Notes: generated by a model not told the origin, from the letters alone. A DNA stretch of 45,425 nucleotides from Clostridiaceae bacterium (GCA_016292785.1 JAEDFL010000011.1:1-45425); one strand, 5' to 3'; shown: positions 1-8,330, counted from the first letter of the stretch. Program-made: numbers and translations.

Positions 1-10
1 TAGGCATTTT

Positions 11-86
11 TGGCAGGGGCAGAAGGACTTGAACCCTCGGCACGCGGTTTTGGAGACCGCTGCTCTACCAACTGAGCTATACCCCT
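11..86 (-). tRNA. tRNA-Trp (anticodon CCA)
   Basis: Read on the minus strand this folds as a complete 76-nt tRNA. The acceptor stem AGGGGTA pairs with TGCCCCT, the discriminator is G, and CCA is encoded. The D-loop is of the AGCTCAGTTGGTAGAGC type, the anticodon loop is CTCCAAA (anticodon CCA, tryptophan), and the T-loop is GTTCAAG. It lies nine bases downstream of the CAU tRNA and is probably co-transcribed with it. It should be the ligand of the tryptophan T-box leader found at 825-1092. Confidence 0.96.
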
Positions 87-95
87 ATATTATGT

Positions 96-172
96 TGGTG
101 GGCCATCAGGGACTCGAACCCCGGACCAACCGGTTATGAGCCGGTTGCTCTAACCAACTGAGCTAATGGCCC
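96..172 (-). tRNA. tRNA with CAU anticodon (Met, or Ile2)
   Basis: This is a 77-nt minus-strand tRNA. The acceptor stem GGGCCAT pairs with ATGGCCC, CCA is encoded, and the anticodon loop is CTCATAA. The CAU anticodon fits elongator methionine or lysidine-modified isoleucine-2. The initiator is unlikely because the first base pair is a normal G-C pair and the three G-C pairs typical of the initiator anticodon stem are not present in that form. Met is the default call; Ile2 cannot be excluded by eye. Confidence 0.93.
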
Positions 173-195
173 TCGTTGTTTAACAACGCTTAGAT

Positions 196-224
196 ATTTT
201 ATCAAAAAAATTATAAAAAGTCAA
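196..224 (-). promoter_or_regulatory. Promoter of the tRNA pair
   Basis: On the minus strand TTGACT (224-219) and TAAAAT (201-196) are separated by exactly 17 bases. The predicted start is about 16 bases before the CAU tRNA, as expected for a short tRNA leader. Confidence 0.8.
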
Positions 225-541
225 TACAAAAATCAATTTTTCTTGCCGGAGATTCACGGAAGCGGATTTTTTTGAAAAATTTGAAAATAAATCGCCTTAT
301 TTTTACGGTTATTTACATAAATTGGAGATAAAATTGCCCTAAAATCGACCTTTTCATTAAAGAAAAGCTGTTTTTTAATAAAAAATAACCTCTATTATTC
401 CGGAAAGAAACAAAAAAGTGCAGAAAACGGGGATTGTTAACAAATTGTTCATAATTACGCAACAAATTCTCAGCAGATATATAATATATTATTTTTCGGA
501 GATAGTTATCTCTATTTTCATTTTTATTTTCTCTTTCCCTT

Positions 542-583
542 GAACGGTTCGATGCTGCACACATCGGACCGTTCCCCCTTTTT
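542..583 (+). terminator. Terminator-like hairpin without an upstream gene
   Basis: GAACGGTtCGATG (542-554) pairs with CATCGgACCGTTC (562-574), and is followed by Cs and a short T run (579-583). The order fits a rightward intrinsic terminator, but no rightward gene lies upstream. It may end a small RNA; a weak TATAAT is at 480-485. On the minus strand there is no T run. Confidence 0.4.
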
Positions 584-642
584 GGGACAAATATTTCGAT
601 CAAAGGTCTGTACAGGGTAATAACCTGTACGAACCTGCCTGT

Positions 643-758
643 TTTCTTATTTGGAATAAAATAAAAACAACGTGTTTCTTTTAGCCGTTTTATTCGATTT
701 GACGCACACACATACGCCGGGTATCGGAAGAAAACAGATTCCTCGTCTCATTGCGGGA
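643..758 (-). repeat. Dispersed structured repeat, copy A
   Basis: This segment aligns along its length with 23486-23605 at roughly 80% identity by eye. Identical blocks include a 17-base block at the left end and the GAAGAAAAC block. The core is a 57-nt hairpin whose arms are 683-698 and 723-739. In copy A several bases differ from copy B in a way that keeps pairing as G-U wobbles only if the RNA is read from the minus strand. A minus-strand promoter candidate (796-769) lies just upstream. The function is unknown. Confidence 0.65.
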
Positions 759-768
759 GACTATTTTT

Positions 769-796
769 TTTATAAATTTTAAAAAAAGGTTGACAA
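769..796 (-). promoter_or_regulatory. Candidate minus-strand promoter
   Basis: TTGTCA (796-791) and TATAAA (774-769) with a 16-base spacer point leftward into the repeat copy A. The -35 hexamer overlaps that of the rightward T-box promoter. The region is very AT-rich, so chance is possible. Confidence 0.35.
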
Positions 797-818
797 AATT
801 AAATTTATATTTTAAAAT
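790..818 (+). promoter_or_regulatory. Promoter of the trpB2 T-box transcript
   Basis: TTGACA (790-795), a 17-base spacer and TAAAAT (813-818) lie directly before the T-box. This puts the transcript start near base 825. Confidence 0.85.
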
Positions 819-824
819 GCAATA

Positions 825-1092
825 AACCGTTGAGGAAGAGTAAGTAGATCCTGTCGGACGCTTCAGAGAGCCGTAGGTTGGTGCGATACGGCGCAGAGGG
901 CAGAATTGAATGGGCTTCCGAGGGCGAGCTGAACTGACAGTATGCGAGCCGGAGAGGGAACTTCGTTAACAATAACCATCATATAATGAAGTATGAGTTA
1001 AGTGGGCACATAAATGTGTCAAGCAGGGTGGCACCGCAGGAGTATTTCTCCTGTCCCGGCATTTTTGTCGGGACAGGAGTTTTTGTTTTTTG
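825..1092 (+). promoter_or_regulatory. T-box leader, tryptophan type
   Basis: This is a tRNA-sensing leader RNA. The T-box sequence AAGCAGGGTGGCACCGC is at 1021-1037. The distal Stem I signature (AGAGAGCCG, GGTTGGTG, CGGC) is at about 870-895. A TGG triplet at 911-913, after GAATTGAA, is the likely specifier (Trp). The downstream gene is a TrpB2, which agrees with a Trp specifier. Uncharged tRNA-Trp, such as the one encoded at 11-86, would stabilise the antiterminator and let trpB2 be transcribed. The specifier is inferred from position and context. Confidence 0.93.
1048..1091 (+). terminator. T-box attenuator terminator
   Basis: CTCCTGTCCCGGC (1048-1060) pairs perfectly with GTCGGGACAGGAG (1067-1079), except for a terminal mismatch next to the loop. 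A T-rich tract to 1091 follows. The 5' arm overlaps the antiterminator region after the T-box sequence, as in other T-box leaders. Confidence 0.93.
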
Positions 1093-1164
1093 CCCCGACG
1101 TCAGCCGCCAATCAAACCGGCTGAAAAAGGCTCAGCTAATACTAATTGAAAAGGAGAGACAGTT

Positions 1165-2541
1165 ATGAGCAACACAGAAAAAATTCCGTACAAAATCTAC
1201 CTCGATGAAAAGGAAATGCCGAAGCAGTGGTACAATGTTCGTGCCGATATGAAGAACAAGCCGGCTCCGCTTCTCAACCCCGGCACTCATCAGCCGATGG
1301 GATTTGAAGATCTCCGTCCCGTTTTCTGCGACGAGCTTATCAAGCAGGAGCTTGACAACGACACACCGTATTTTGACATTCCCGAAGAGATTCTCGGTTT
1401 CTACAAGATGTACCGTCCGTCTCCTCTTGTAAGAGCCTATTGCCTGGAAAAGAAGCTTGGCACTCCGGCAAAGATCTATTACAAGTTTGAGGGCAACAAC
1501 ACAAGCGGAAGCCACAAGCTCAACAGCGCAATCGCTCAGGCATATTACGCAAAGAAGCAGGGACTTAAAGGCGTTACAACAGAAACCGGAGCAGGTCAGT
1601 GGGGTACTGCGCTGAGTATGGCTTGCGCCTATCTCGGACTTGACTGTAAGGTATATATGGTTAAATGCTCCTATGAGCAGAAGCCGTTCCGCCGTGAGGT
1701 AATGAGAACATACGGCGCTTCGGTTACTCCCAGCCCGAGCATGGAAACACAGGTCGGCAGAAAGATACTTGCAGAGCATCCCGGCACAACGGGCAGTCTC
1801 GGCTGTGCTATCAGCGAGGCGGTTGAGGTCGCAACAACTAACGAGGGCTACCGCTATGTCCTCGGAAGCGTTCTCAATCAGGTGCTTCTTCATCAGTCGG
1901 TTATCGGACTGGAATCGAAGATCGCTATGGATAAATACGGCGTTAAGCCCGATACGATCATCGGCTGTGCAGGCGGCGGCTCCAACCTCGGCGGACTTAT
2001 TTCTCCGTTCATGGGCGAAAAGCTCAGAGGCGAGGCTGATTATCAGATCATCGCAGTTGAGCCGGCAAGCTGTCCGAGCTTCACAAGAGGTAAGTTTGCA
2101 TACGATTTCTGCGACACGGGAATGGTTTGTCCTCTTGCCAAGATGTATACCCTCGGCAGCGGCTTCATTCCGTCGGCAAACCACGCAGGCGGACTTCGCT
2201 ACCACGGTATGAGCACCGTACTCAGCCAGCTTTACGACGACGGTCTTATGGAGGCAAGAAGCGTTGAGCAGACAAAGGTATTCGAGGCGGCAGAGATGTT
2301 TGCAAGGGTTGAGGGTATTCTTCCCGCTCCCGAAAGCAGCCACGCCATCAGAGTTGCGATCGACGAGGCTCTCAAGTGCAAGGAAACAGGAGAGGAAAAG
2401 ACAATTCTCTTCGGTCTGACAGGCACGGGATACTTCGATATGTACGCATACGCGGCATTCAACGACGGCACGATGTCCGACTATATCCCGACGGACGAGG
2501 ATCTTGAAAAAGGCTTTGCAGGACTTCCGAAAATGGACTGA
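1165..2541 (+). CDS. trpB: Tryptophan synthase beta-like, TrpB2 type
   Basis: This PLP enzyme condenses indole with serine (or O-phosphoserine in some relatives) to make tryptophan in the cytoplasm. It has 458 residues, longer than TrpB1, with the extended N-terminus typical of TrpB2. The PLP lysine is in GSHK (K118), the ETGAGQWG loop starts at E140, and the glycine-rich phosphate-binding CAGGGSN is at 268-274. AAGGAGAG precedes the ATG. No trpA or other trp gene is adjacent. The stand-alone state and the Trp T-box suggest salvage of indole, a job proposed for TrpB2 proteins; that role here is inference. Confidence 0.92.
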   Translation: MSNTEKIPYKIYLDEKEMPKQWYNVRADMKNKPAPLLNPGTHQPMGFEDLRPVFCDELIKQELDNDTPYFDIPEEILGFYKMYRPSPLVRAYCLEKKLGTPAKIYYKFEGNNTSGSHKLNSAIAQAYYAKKQGLKGVTTETGAGQWGTALSMACAYLGLDCKVYMVKCSYEQKPFRREVMRTYGASVTPSPSMETQVGRKILAEHPGTTGSLGCAISEAVEVATTNEGYRYVLGSVLNQVLLHQSVIGLESKIAMDKYGVKPDTIIGCAGGGSNLGGLISPFMGEKLRGEADYQIIAVEPASCPSFTRGKFAYDFCDTGMVCPLAKMYTLGSGFIPSANHAGGLRYHGMSTVLSQLYDDGLMEARSVEQTKVFEAAEMFARVEGILPAPESSHAIRVAIDEALKCKETGEEKTILFGLTGTGYFDMYAYAAFNDGTMSDYIPTDEDLEKGFAGLPKMD

Positions 2542-2571
2542 TAAAGCTTGACAGAAACTAAATAGTAATAT

Positions 2572-2617
2572 TTACCGCCCCGAAGCGTTCTGCTTCGAGG
2601 CGGTAAGTTTTATGTTT
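2572..2617 (+). terminator. Terminator of trpB2
   Basis: TTACCGCC-CGAAGC pairs with GCTTCG-GGCGGTAA (2572-2606) around a five-base loop. An interrupted T tract follows. Its right side overlaps the stop codon of the convergent DUF2130 gene, so it may serve both strands. Confidence 0.75.
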
Positions 2618-3887
2618 CGTTATTTTTCAGCTCGGCAAATTTTGCCGCCATGGTGGGATTGTTCTTCGTCAGCTTTTTGATTGTCAGGTCGTCAACCTTG
2701 CGGTTTGCAATCTGCAAATTGTGATCCGAGGAAAGCAGAGCCTCCTTTGTCTTTTGCAGGTGGGTGATCGTTTTGTCGATCTCGGCGATGGCGGTGTTGA
2801 ATTTTTTTGACGCAAGATCAACGTTGTATGCGAAACCGTTTTTGAAGTCGGTCATAGCCTCCTCAAAGTGGGTTATATCAATGTTCTGCTCCCTGACGAG
2901 GGCAAGCTGCTGTCTGTACGAAAGTGTGTTCAGCGCCGCATTTCTCAGCAAGGTTATCATCGGAATGAAAAACTGCGGACGGATAACATACATCTTTTCA
3001 AAACGGTAGGAAACATCGACAATTCCTGTATTGTAAAGCTCGCTGTCAGCCTCCAGCATTGAAACCAGCACGGCATATTCACAGTTCTTTTCACGTCTGT
3101 CCTTGTCAAGCTCCTTGAAAAAGTCCTCGTTCTTGTGCTTGGTCGCAGTTTCGTCCATTTCGTTTTTCATTTCGAACATTATGGAAATAAATTCCGTGCC
3201 GTCCTCCGCCCTGTCACGGAAGATGAAATCGCCCTTACTTCCCGAGCGTGCGTCGTTGTCCTTTTCAAAATAGGCGTTCGGAAATGCGGTTGCACGCAGT
3301 CGGTTGAACTCGGTCAGACAATGCTGTTCAAGACTTTCGCCGATCATCTTGGTTGACTGATGGGCTTTGAAATCCTTGTAGTATGCGATCTCCTCGTCCT
3401 TGCGCTCCAGCTCGGCACGGTGAGCCTCGTTGAGAGTTTTCTCGTTCAGCTCACGCTTGCTCTGTTCAAGGTCAAGCTCATTGCGAAGCTGAAGAATTTC
3501 CATTTCCTTGTCTGCAAGAGCCTTGCTGACGGCTATATCCGTGTTTGCTTTGCCCAGCTCAAGCTCGCCGTTGAGCCTTGTGATCTCGTTCTGCTTGTCG
3601 GCAAGAGCCTTGTTCATCTCGGAACGAAGCTTTTCGACTGCAGATTGTTTTTCAAGACTGTCCGCATTGAGCCTTGCTCTGAGGTCGGCGATTATTTTGT
3701 CCTTATCCGCCTCAGCCTTGGTCACGGCAACCGCAACTGCGCTGTTTTTTTCGGAGAGCAGAGCGTCCTCACGCTGTTTGATCTCCTTTTCAAATTCCTT
3801 GTCACGCACCTGCTTGACGATGGCGGCATAGCCCGACTCGTCAACCTGAAAAACCTCGCCGCACTTGGGACACTTTATCTCCTGCAT
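2610..3887 (-). CDS. DUF2130 coiled-coil protein
   Basis: This is a 425-residue cytoplasmic protein of the DUF2130 (COG4487) family, function not established. It begins with a CPKC motif (C6, C9), as half of a zinc-binding site. A long charged, Ala/Glu/Lys-rich coiled coil covers about 25-180. The conserved DUF2130 domain (about 185-420) includes GSKGDF and FEMKNE, a region that resembles a nuclease-like core (inference). It has a good ribosome-binding site (GGGGAG) and its own consensus promoter, so it is probably monocistronic. Confidence 0.85.
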   Translation of the reverse strand: MQEIKCPKCGEVFQVDESGYAAIVKQVRDKEFEKEIKQREDALLSEKNSAVAVAVTKAEADKDKIIADLRARLNADSLEKQSAVEKLRSEMNKALADKQNEITRLNGELELGKANTDIAVSKALADKEMEILQLRNELDLEQSKRELNEKTLNEAHRAELERKDEEIAYYKDFKAHQSTKMIGESLEQHCLTEFNRLRATAFPNAYFEKDNDARSGSKGDFIFRDRAEDGTEFISIMFEMKNEMDETATKHKNEDFFKELDKDRREKNCEYAVLVSMLEADSELYNTGIVDVSYRFEKMYVIRPQFFIPMITLLRNAALNTLSYRQQLALVREQNIDITHFEEAMTDFKNGFAYNVDLASKKFNTAIAEIDKTITHLQKTKEALLSSDHNLQIANRKVDDLTIKKLTKNNPTMAAKFAELKNNET

Positions 3888-3919
3888 TGTTATCTCCCCT
3901 GTTGTTTTATCTTGTAAAA

Positions 3920-3948
3920 ATTATAATCCTGCCATAAAACGCTGTCAA
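3920..3948 (-). promoter_or_regulatory. Promoter of the DUF2130 gene
   Basis: On the minus strand TTGACA (3948-3943), a 17-base spacer and TATAAT (3925-3920) match the vegetative consensus perfectly. It lies about 33 bases before the start codon. Confidence 0.9.
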
Positions 3949-3993
3949 TATCGGTTTCGGCTCAAAGCCGAGCAAAGAGCCGATAAACGGACT

Positions 3994-5739
3994 TTACTCC
4001 GTTACGGCAAACTGGCTGTTGTAAAGCTCGTAATAAAATCCCTGCTTTTCGAGAAGCTGTTCGTGAGTTCCCTGCTCAACGATCTGTCCCTTGTTCATAA
4101 CAAGAATGATGTCGGACTCCCTGATCGTTGAAAGTCGGTGAGCGACGACGAAGCAAGTCCTGCCCTGCATCATCTTTGCAAAGGTCTTTTGAATCCTTAT
4201 CTCCGTGTGGCTGTCGATCGAGGAGGTCGCCTCGTCAAGAATCAGCATCGGAGGAAGATTGAGCAAAACTCTCGTTATGCAAAGAAGCTGTTTCTGTCCC
4301 TGTGAAAGCGAACCGCCGTTCTCACCGAGGACGGTGTCATAACCGTCGGGCAGTCGCTTGATAAAGCTGTGGGCGTGCGTAAGCTTTGCGGCGGCGATAA
4401 TTTCCTCGTCGGTTGCATCGGGATTGGAATAGGCTATATTTTCTCTGACCGTGCCCGATTTGAGCCACGTTTCCTGAAGCACCATTCCGAAATTTTTACG
4501 CAGGGACTTCCTTGTGAAGTCTGCGGAGTTTTCGCCGTCAACCTTTATCACACCGCTGTCGGGATCGTAGAAACGCATCAGAAGATTGATAAGCGTGCTT
4601 TTTCCGCAGCCTGTCGGACCGACTATCGCAACACGCTGTCCGGGCTTTGCGCTGATGCTGAGATCCTTAATAAGCTCCCTGCTCTTGTCATAGGAGAAGC
4701 ATACATTATTAAACTCAACTCTGCCGTCCGCCTTTTCAAGCTCCTTTGCGCCGTCACGGTCGGGAAGCTGCTCCTTTTCGTCGATAAGCTCAAAAACTCT
4801 TGCCGCCGAGGCGAGGGCATTCTGAAGCTCGGTAACAACGCCCGAAATCTCGTTGAACGGTTTTGTGTACTGGGTGGCATAGCTCAGAAAACAACTGAGC
4901 TGACCGACCGAAAGTCTGCCCGAAATAACGGAGAGTGCGCCGAAGCCGCCGACGCCTGCGTAAACAATAGCGTTAATAAGCCGTGTCGAGGGATTGACCA
5001 TCGAGGAAAAGAACGAGGCTTTAAGGCTGTATTTGGTGAGCCTTTCGTTTATCTCGTCAAATTTTTCTTCGGAAGCCTCCTCACGGCCGAAAGCCTTGAC
5101 AAGCTTTTGATTGCCGACCATTTCATTGATGTGTGAGGTAATCTCGCCCCTTGTTTCGGATTGCTTTTTGAACATTGAATAGGTTCTTTTTGCGATGAAC
5201 GAAGCGACAAAAAGCGAGAGCGGAGTGAGCAAAACGACGATCAGGGCGATTTTTACGTTTACGGAGAACATAAAAATCAGCGTGCCGAGAATCGTGACAA
5301 CTCCCGTGAAAAACTGTGTGAAGCCCATCAGCAGACCGTCCGAGAGCTGGTCGATATCCGTAATAATTCTGCTGACGATATCTCCGTGCTCGTGAGAGTC
5401 GATGTAGGCGATATCGAGCTTTTGCAGATGGCGGAAAGCCTGAACACGCAGATCCATTACAACTCGGTAGGTTATGCGGTTGTTGATGACCGACATTATC
5501 CATTGTGCAAGGGCGGTTATGCCGATTACAATGCCGGTTTTAATAAGAATTACTATAATGCCCTTGATGTCTACATTGCCTTTGCCTATGGCAAGATCGA
5601 CCGCTTTTCCGAAAAGAATCGGAGCGTAAAGCTGAGTTGCAACGACAACAACAGCAAGCAAAAGCGAAAGAAGCACAAGAAATTTATATTTTTCAATGAG
5701 CTTCAACAGGCGGCGGAAGGTTCCCTTGTTATTCTTCAT
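3994..5739 (-). CDS. ABC exporter half-transporter, canonical ATP site
   Basis: This is a multidrug/lipid-type ABC exporter subunit of 581 residues, with a six-helix transmembrane domain (about 15-300) followed by an ATPase domain. Walker A GPTGCGKS is at 374-381, the signature LSQGQ at 478-482 and Walker B MLILDE at 498-503, so the catalytic glutamate is present. It follows the neighbouring half-transporter directly (TAAATG junction), with its AAGGAGG inside the end of that gene. This suggests translational coupling and a heterodimer. The substrate cannot be told from the sequence. Confidence 0.93.
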   Translation of the reverse strand: MKNNKGTFRRLLKLIEKYKFLVLLSLLLAVVVVATQLYAPILFGKAVDLAIGKGNVDIKGIIVILIKTGIVIGITALAQWIMSVINNRITYRVVMDLRVQAFRHLQKLDIAYIDSHEHGDIVSRIITDIDQLSDGLLMGFTQFFTGVVTILGTLIFMFSVNVKIALIVVLLTPLSLFVASFIAKRTYSMFKKQSETRGEITSHINEMVGNQKLVKAFGREEASEEKFDEINERLTKYSLKASFFSSMVNPSTRLINAIVYAGVGGFGALSVISGRLSVGQLSCFLSYATQYTKPFNEISGVVTELQNALASAARVFELIDEKEQLPDRDGAKELEKADGRVEFNNVCFSYDKSRELIKDLSISAKPGQRVAIVGPTGCGKSTLINLLMRFYDPDSGVIKVDGENSADFTRKSLRKNFGMVLQETWLKSGTVRENIAYSNPDATDEEIIAAAKLTHAHSFIKRLPDGYDTVLGENGGSLSQGQKQLLCITRVLLNLPPMLILDEATSSIDSHTEIRIQKTFAKMMQGRTCFVVAHRLSTIRESDIILVMNKGQIVEQGTHEQLLEKQGFYYELYNSQFAVTE

Positions 5740-7458
5740 TTAAACCGCCTCCTTGCTTGAAAGCTGAGATTTGCAGATATCCCTGTATTCCTCGCAGTTT
5801 TCAAAAAGCTCCTCGTGTTTTCCTATTCCGCAGACCTTGCCGTCGTCGAGGACGACAATCATATCTGCATTTTTGATTGTGGAAAAACGCTGTGAAACGA
5901 TAAAGACCGTCATATTCTCCGTGTCCGACTTGATAGCCTTGCGGAGTGCCGCATCGGTCGCAAAGTCGAGTGCCGACGAGCTGTCGTCAAGAATGAGGAT
6001 ATCGGGCTTGCGGACGAGCGCTCTTGCAATAGTTAAACGCTGTATCTGACCGCCGGAAAGGTTCTTGCCCCCTTGGAGAATTTTGGTGTCAAGACCTTCC
6101 TTTTCGTTGACGAAGCCGAGAGCCTGAGCGGTTTTCAGAGCGGCATTTATTTCATCATCTGTGGCGTTCGGCTTGCCCCACTTCATATTGTCACGCACCG
6201 TACCGCTGACAAGAGCCGCTTTCTGCGGAACAACGCCGACCAGCTCCCGAAGCGCCTCGGTGCCGTAATTGCGGACGTCCGTTCCGTTGACCTTGACAGC
6301 TCCCTCGCTGACATCGTAAAATCTCGGAATGAGATTGACAAGCGTTGTCTTGCCCGATCCCGTTGCACCGATAACTCCGACCGTTGCGCCCCTCGGAACG
6401 CTTAGAGTTAGTGAATCAAGGGATTTTTCCTTCGATCCCGAATAAACTGCGCTCACGTTGTCGAACTCAACGGCAAATTTACCCTCGGTTTTCTCTCCGT
6501 TTCCGTCATTGACGGACGACGACAGCTTGAACACATCGTTAATTCTGTTTCCGCAGGCGACGGACTTCGTGAGATTTATTATGAGATTTGAAAGCTTGAT
6601 AAGCTCAACGAGCACCTGCGACATATAGTTGATGAGCGAAATCACCTCGCCCTGAGTAAGTCTGCCCGTATCGACACGCAGACCGCCGACATAGATTATC
6701 AGAACAATCGAAAGATTGACGATGACATAGGTTATCGGGTTGAGATAAGCGGATATCCTGCCGCCGTAGAGCTGCATATCTTTAAGCTCGCCCGAGCATT
6801 TGTCGAAATCTTCGATCTCCCTTTGTTCGTGATTAAAGGCACGGATAACTCTGACACCCGAAAGATTTTCCCTTGTTATCCTCATAACGGAGTCGAGCCT
6901 GGTCTGCACCTTCTTGTATATCGGCACGGAACAGAACATAATTCCGAACACGACAACGGCAAGCATAGGGATCGAAACGGCGAAAATGACCGCCGTTTTC
7001 GGATCGACCGTGAACGCCATTACAACCGCTCCGATTACAATGAACGGTGAACGCAGGAACAGCCGCAGAAACAGATTTACAGCCGTTTGCATCTGGTTTA
7101 CGTCGGCTGTCAGCCTTGTGATGAGGGTTGATGTGCCGATCTTGTCTATCTCCGAATAGGAAAGCGTATTTATGTGACGGTAGAGGTCGCTCCTCAGCTC
7201 CTTGCCGAAGCCGACCGCCGCCTTTGCCGCAAAATACTGAGCCGTCAGTGCGCTTATGAAACCGACAACCGCAAGAGCGACAAGCACCATTACCATTTTA
7301 AAAATATACGGCTTGTCCGAGTTTTTAATTCCCGTGTCAATGATTGCCGCAATTACGAGCGGAACAAAAAGCTCAAAGCTTGCCTCAAGCATCTTGAAAA
7401 GCGGAGCAAGAATACTCTCCTTTACATAGTGCCGCAAATACTTTAAAAGATCTTTCAT
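5740..7458 (-). CDS. ABC exporter half-transporter, degenerate ATP site
   Basis: This is the first of two adjacent exporter subunits, 572 residues, with a transmembrane domain at about 15-300 and an ATPase domain behind it. Walker A is GATGSGKT (364-371), the signature LSGGQ (467-471) and Walker B ILILDD (487-492). Aspartate replaces the catalytic glutamate at 492, as in the non-hydrolysing site of heterodimeric exporters such as TM287/288. It pairs with the downstream subunit. GGAGG sits 5 bases before the ATG. The gene starts 12 bases after the ogg stop, so all three are likely one operon. Confidence 0.93.
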   Translation of the reverse strand: MKDLLKYLRHYVKESILAPLFKMLEASFELFVPLVIAAIIDTGIKNSDKPYIFKMVMVLVALAVVGFISALTAQYFAAKAAVGFGKELRSDLYRHINTLSYSEIDKIGTSTLITRLTADVNQMQTAVNLFLRLFLRSPFIVIGAVVMAFTVDPKTAVIFAVSIPMLAVVVFGIMFCSVPIYKKVQTRLDSVMRITRENLSGVRVIRAFNHEQREIEDFDKCSGELKDMQLYGGRISAYLNPITYVIVNLSIVLIIYVGGLRVDTGRLTQGEVISLINYMSQVLVELIKLSNLIINLTKSVACGNRINDVFKLSSSVNDGNGEKTEGKFAVEFDNVSAVYSGSKEKSLDSLTLSVPRGATVGVIGATGSGKTTLVNLIPRFYDVSEGAVKVNGTDVRNYGTEALRELVGVVPQKAALVSGTVRDNMKWGKPNATDDEINAALKTAQALGFVNEKEGLDTKILQGGKNLSGGQIQRLTIARALVRKPDILILDDSSSALDFATDAALRKAIKSDTENMTVFIVSQRFSTIKNADMIVVLDDGKVCGIGKHEELFENCEEYRDICKSQLSSKEAV

Positions 7459-7470
7459 ATTTCCTCCGTG

Positions 7471-8286
7471 TTATATTTCCGTATTTCTACGCCAATGGAA
7501 AAGAAACTGCTGTGCAATTCCCTCGACTCCCTCGGTACATTCGGGAAGTCCGTCGGGGTAAAGCTCCGACATTATTCGCTTAACCCACACATCGACGGGG
7601 AAGGCTTCAATCCGTCCGCAGCCGTAGAGCAGGGTACATTCGGCAACCTTTGCGCCGACTCCCTTGATTTTCATCAGCTCTTCACGGCATTTATCCATAT
7701 CCTCATATGCAAGCGGCGAAAGCTCAACCAATCCGTCCGCAACCTTTTGTGCGGCGTCGATTATATATTTTGCCCTGAAGCCTGCACGAAGCGGAGAAAG
7801 CTCCTCAACGGAACATTCTGCGAGCCTTTCCGCCGACGGGAAGCTGAAATCGCCGTTGCCGAGATCGTCACCGAATGTAGCGCACAGCCTTTCTATTATT
7901 CCCTTAATTCTCGGAATATTGTTGTTCTGCGAAATGATAAAGGAGCAGAGAGCTTCCCATGTGTCCTGCCGCAAAATTCTTATTCCGCCGTATTCCGTGA
8001 CGGCTCTGTTCAGCCACTTGTCCTCTTTCAGCTTTTCGCATATTGCGGCATAGTCACGGTCAAGATCAAGATAATCCCTCCAGAATTTTTCATCGGAGTC
8101 ACCCGTCACGGTGATTGTGCCGCCCTGCTGTTCGATATCCACGGCACGTCCGTCAACAACAGCGTGCCACGCACCGTTCGGCTTCTGCACCCAGCGGAAA
8201 GCCTGTCCGCAGTCGAGAGTAAGCCCGATATCGAGAGCTTCGATGTTTTCAAAGATTATTTTGCCGCCGCAAGCTTCATTTTTCAT
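7471..8286 (-). CDS. ogg: 8-oxoguanine DNA glycosylase (Ogg family)
   Basis: This base-excision repair enzyme removes 8-oxoguanine and cuts the abasic site. It has 271 residues and the Ogg1-like layout: an N-terminal domain with CGQAFRW (26-32), then a helix-hairpin-helix-GPD domain with SFIISQNNNI (115-124) and the hairpin KIKGVGAKVAE (206-216). The Schiff-base lysine is K213 and the catalytic aspartate D232. An AAGGAGA ribosome-binding site precedes the ATG. It is first in a likely operon with two ABC subunits, with no obvious functional link. nth lies nearby, so two base-excision genes flank the DnaA-box cluster. Confidence 0.9.
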   Translation of the reverse strand: MKNEACGGKIIFENIEALDIGLTLDCGQAFRWVQKPNGAWHAVVDGRAVDIEQQGGTITVTGDSDEKFWRDYLDLDRDYAAICEKLKEDKWLNRAVTEYGGIRILRQDTWEALCSFIISQNNNIPRIKGIIERLCATFGDDLGNGDFSFPSAERLAECSVEELSPLRAGFRAKYIIDAAQKVADGLVELSPLAYEDMDKCREELMKIKGVGAKVAECTLLYGCGRIEAFPVDVWVKRIMSELYPDGLPECTEGVEGIAQQFLFHWRRNTEI

Positions 8287-8330
8287 AGAAATCTCCTTTC
8301 GGCTGAATTTTTACGGAAAATTATTCATTT

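Larger units (their letters stand above)
173..789. other. AT-rich gene-free stretch with hairpins
   Basis: No credible gene was found here. Besides the tRNA promoter it holds a small palindrome (499-512), a GC-rich hairpin (542-574), a hairpin GTACAGG/CCTGTAC (610-630), one copy of a dispersed repeat (643-758), and part of a possible minus-strand promoter (769-796). A 132-codon open frame on the minus strand (313-711) lacks a ribosome-binding site and crosses these hairpins, so it is not called. Confidence 0.6.

Noticed and set aside
313..711. A 132-codon minus-strand open frame
   Set aside because: It has no ribosome-binding site, low-complexity basic composition, and crosses the hairpins and the dispersed repeat.
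1132..2343. A 403-codon open frame opposite trpB2
   Set aside because: It is a shadow of the trpB2 coding strand, with a Ser/Cys/Leu-rich composition and no ribosome-binding site.
3949..3992. GGCTC/GAGCC hairpin after the ABC operon as a strong terminator
   Set aside because: No T tract follows on the minus strand, and the sequence overlaps the start of the DUF2130 promoter region.
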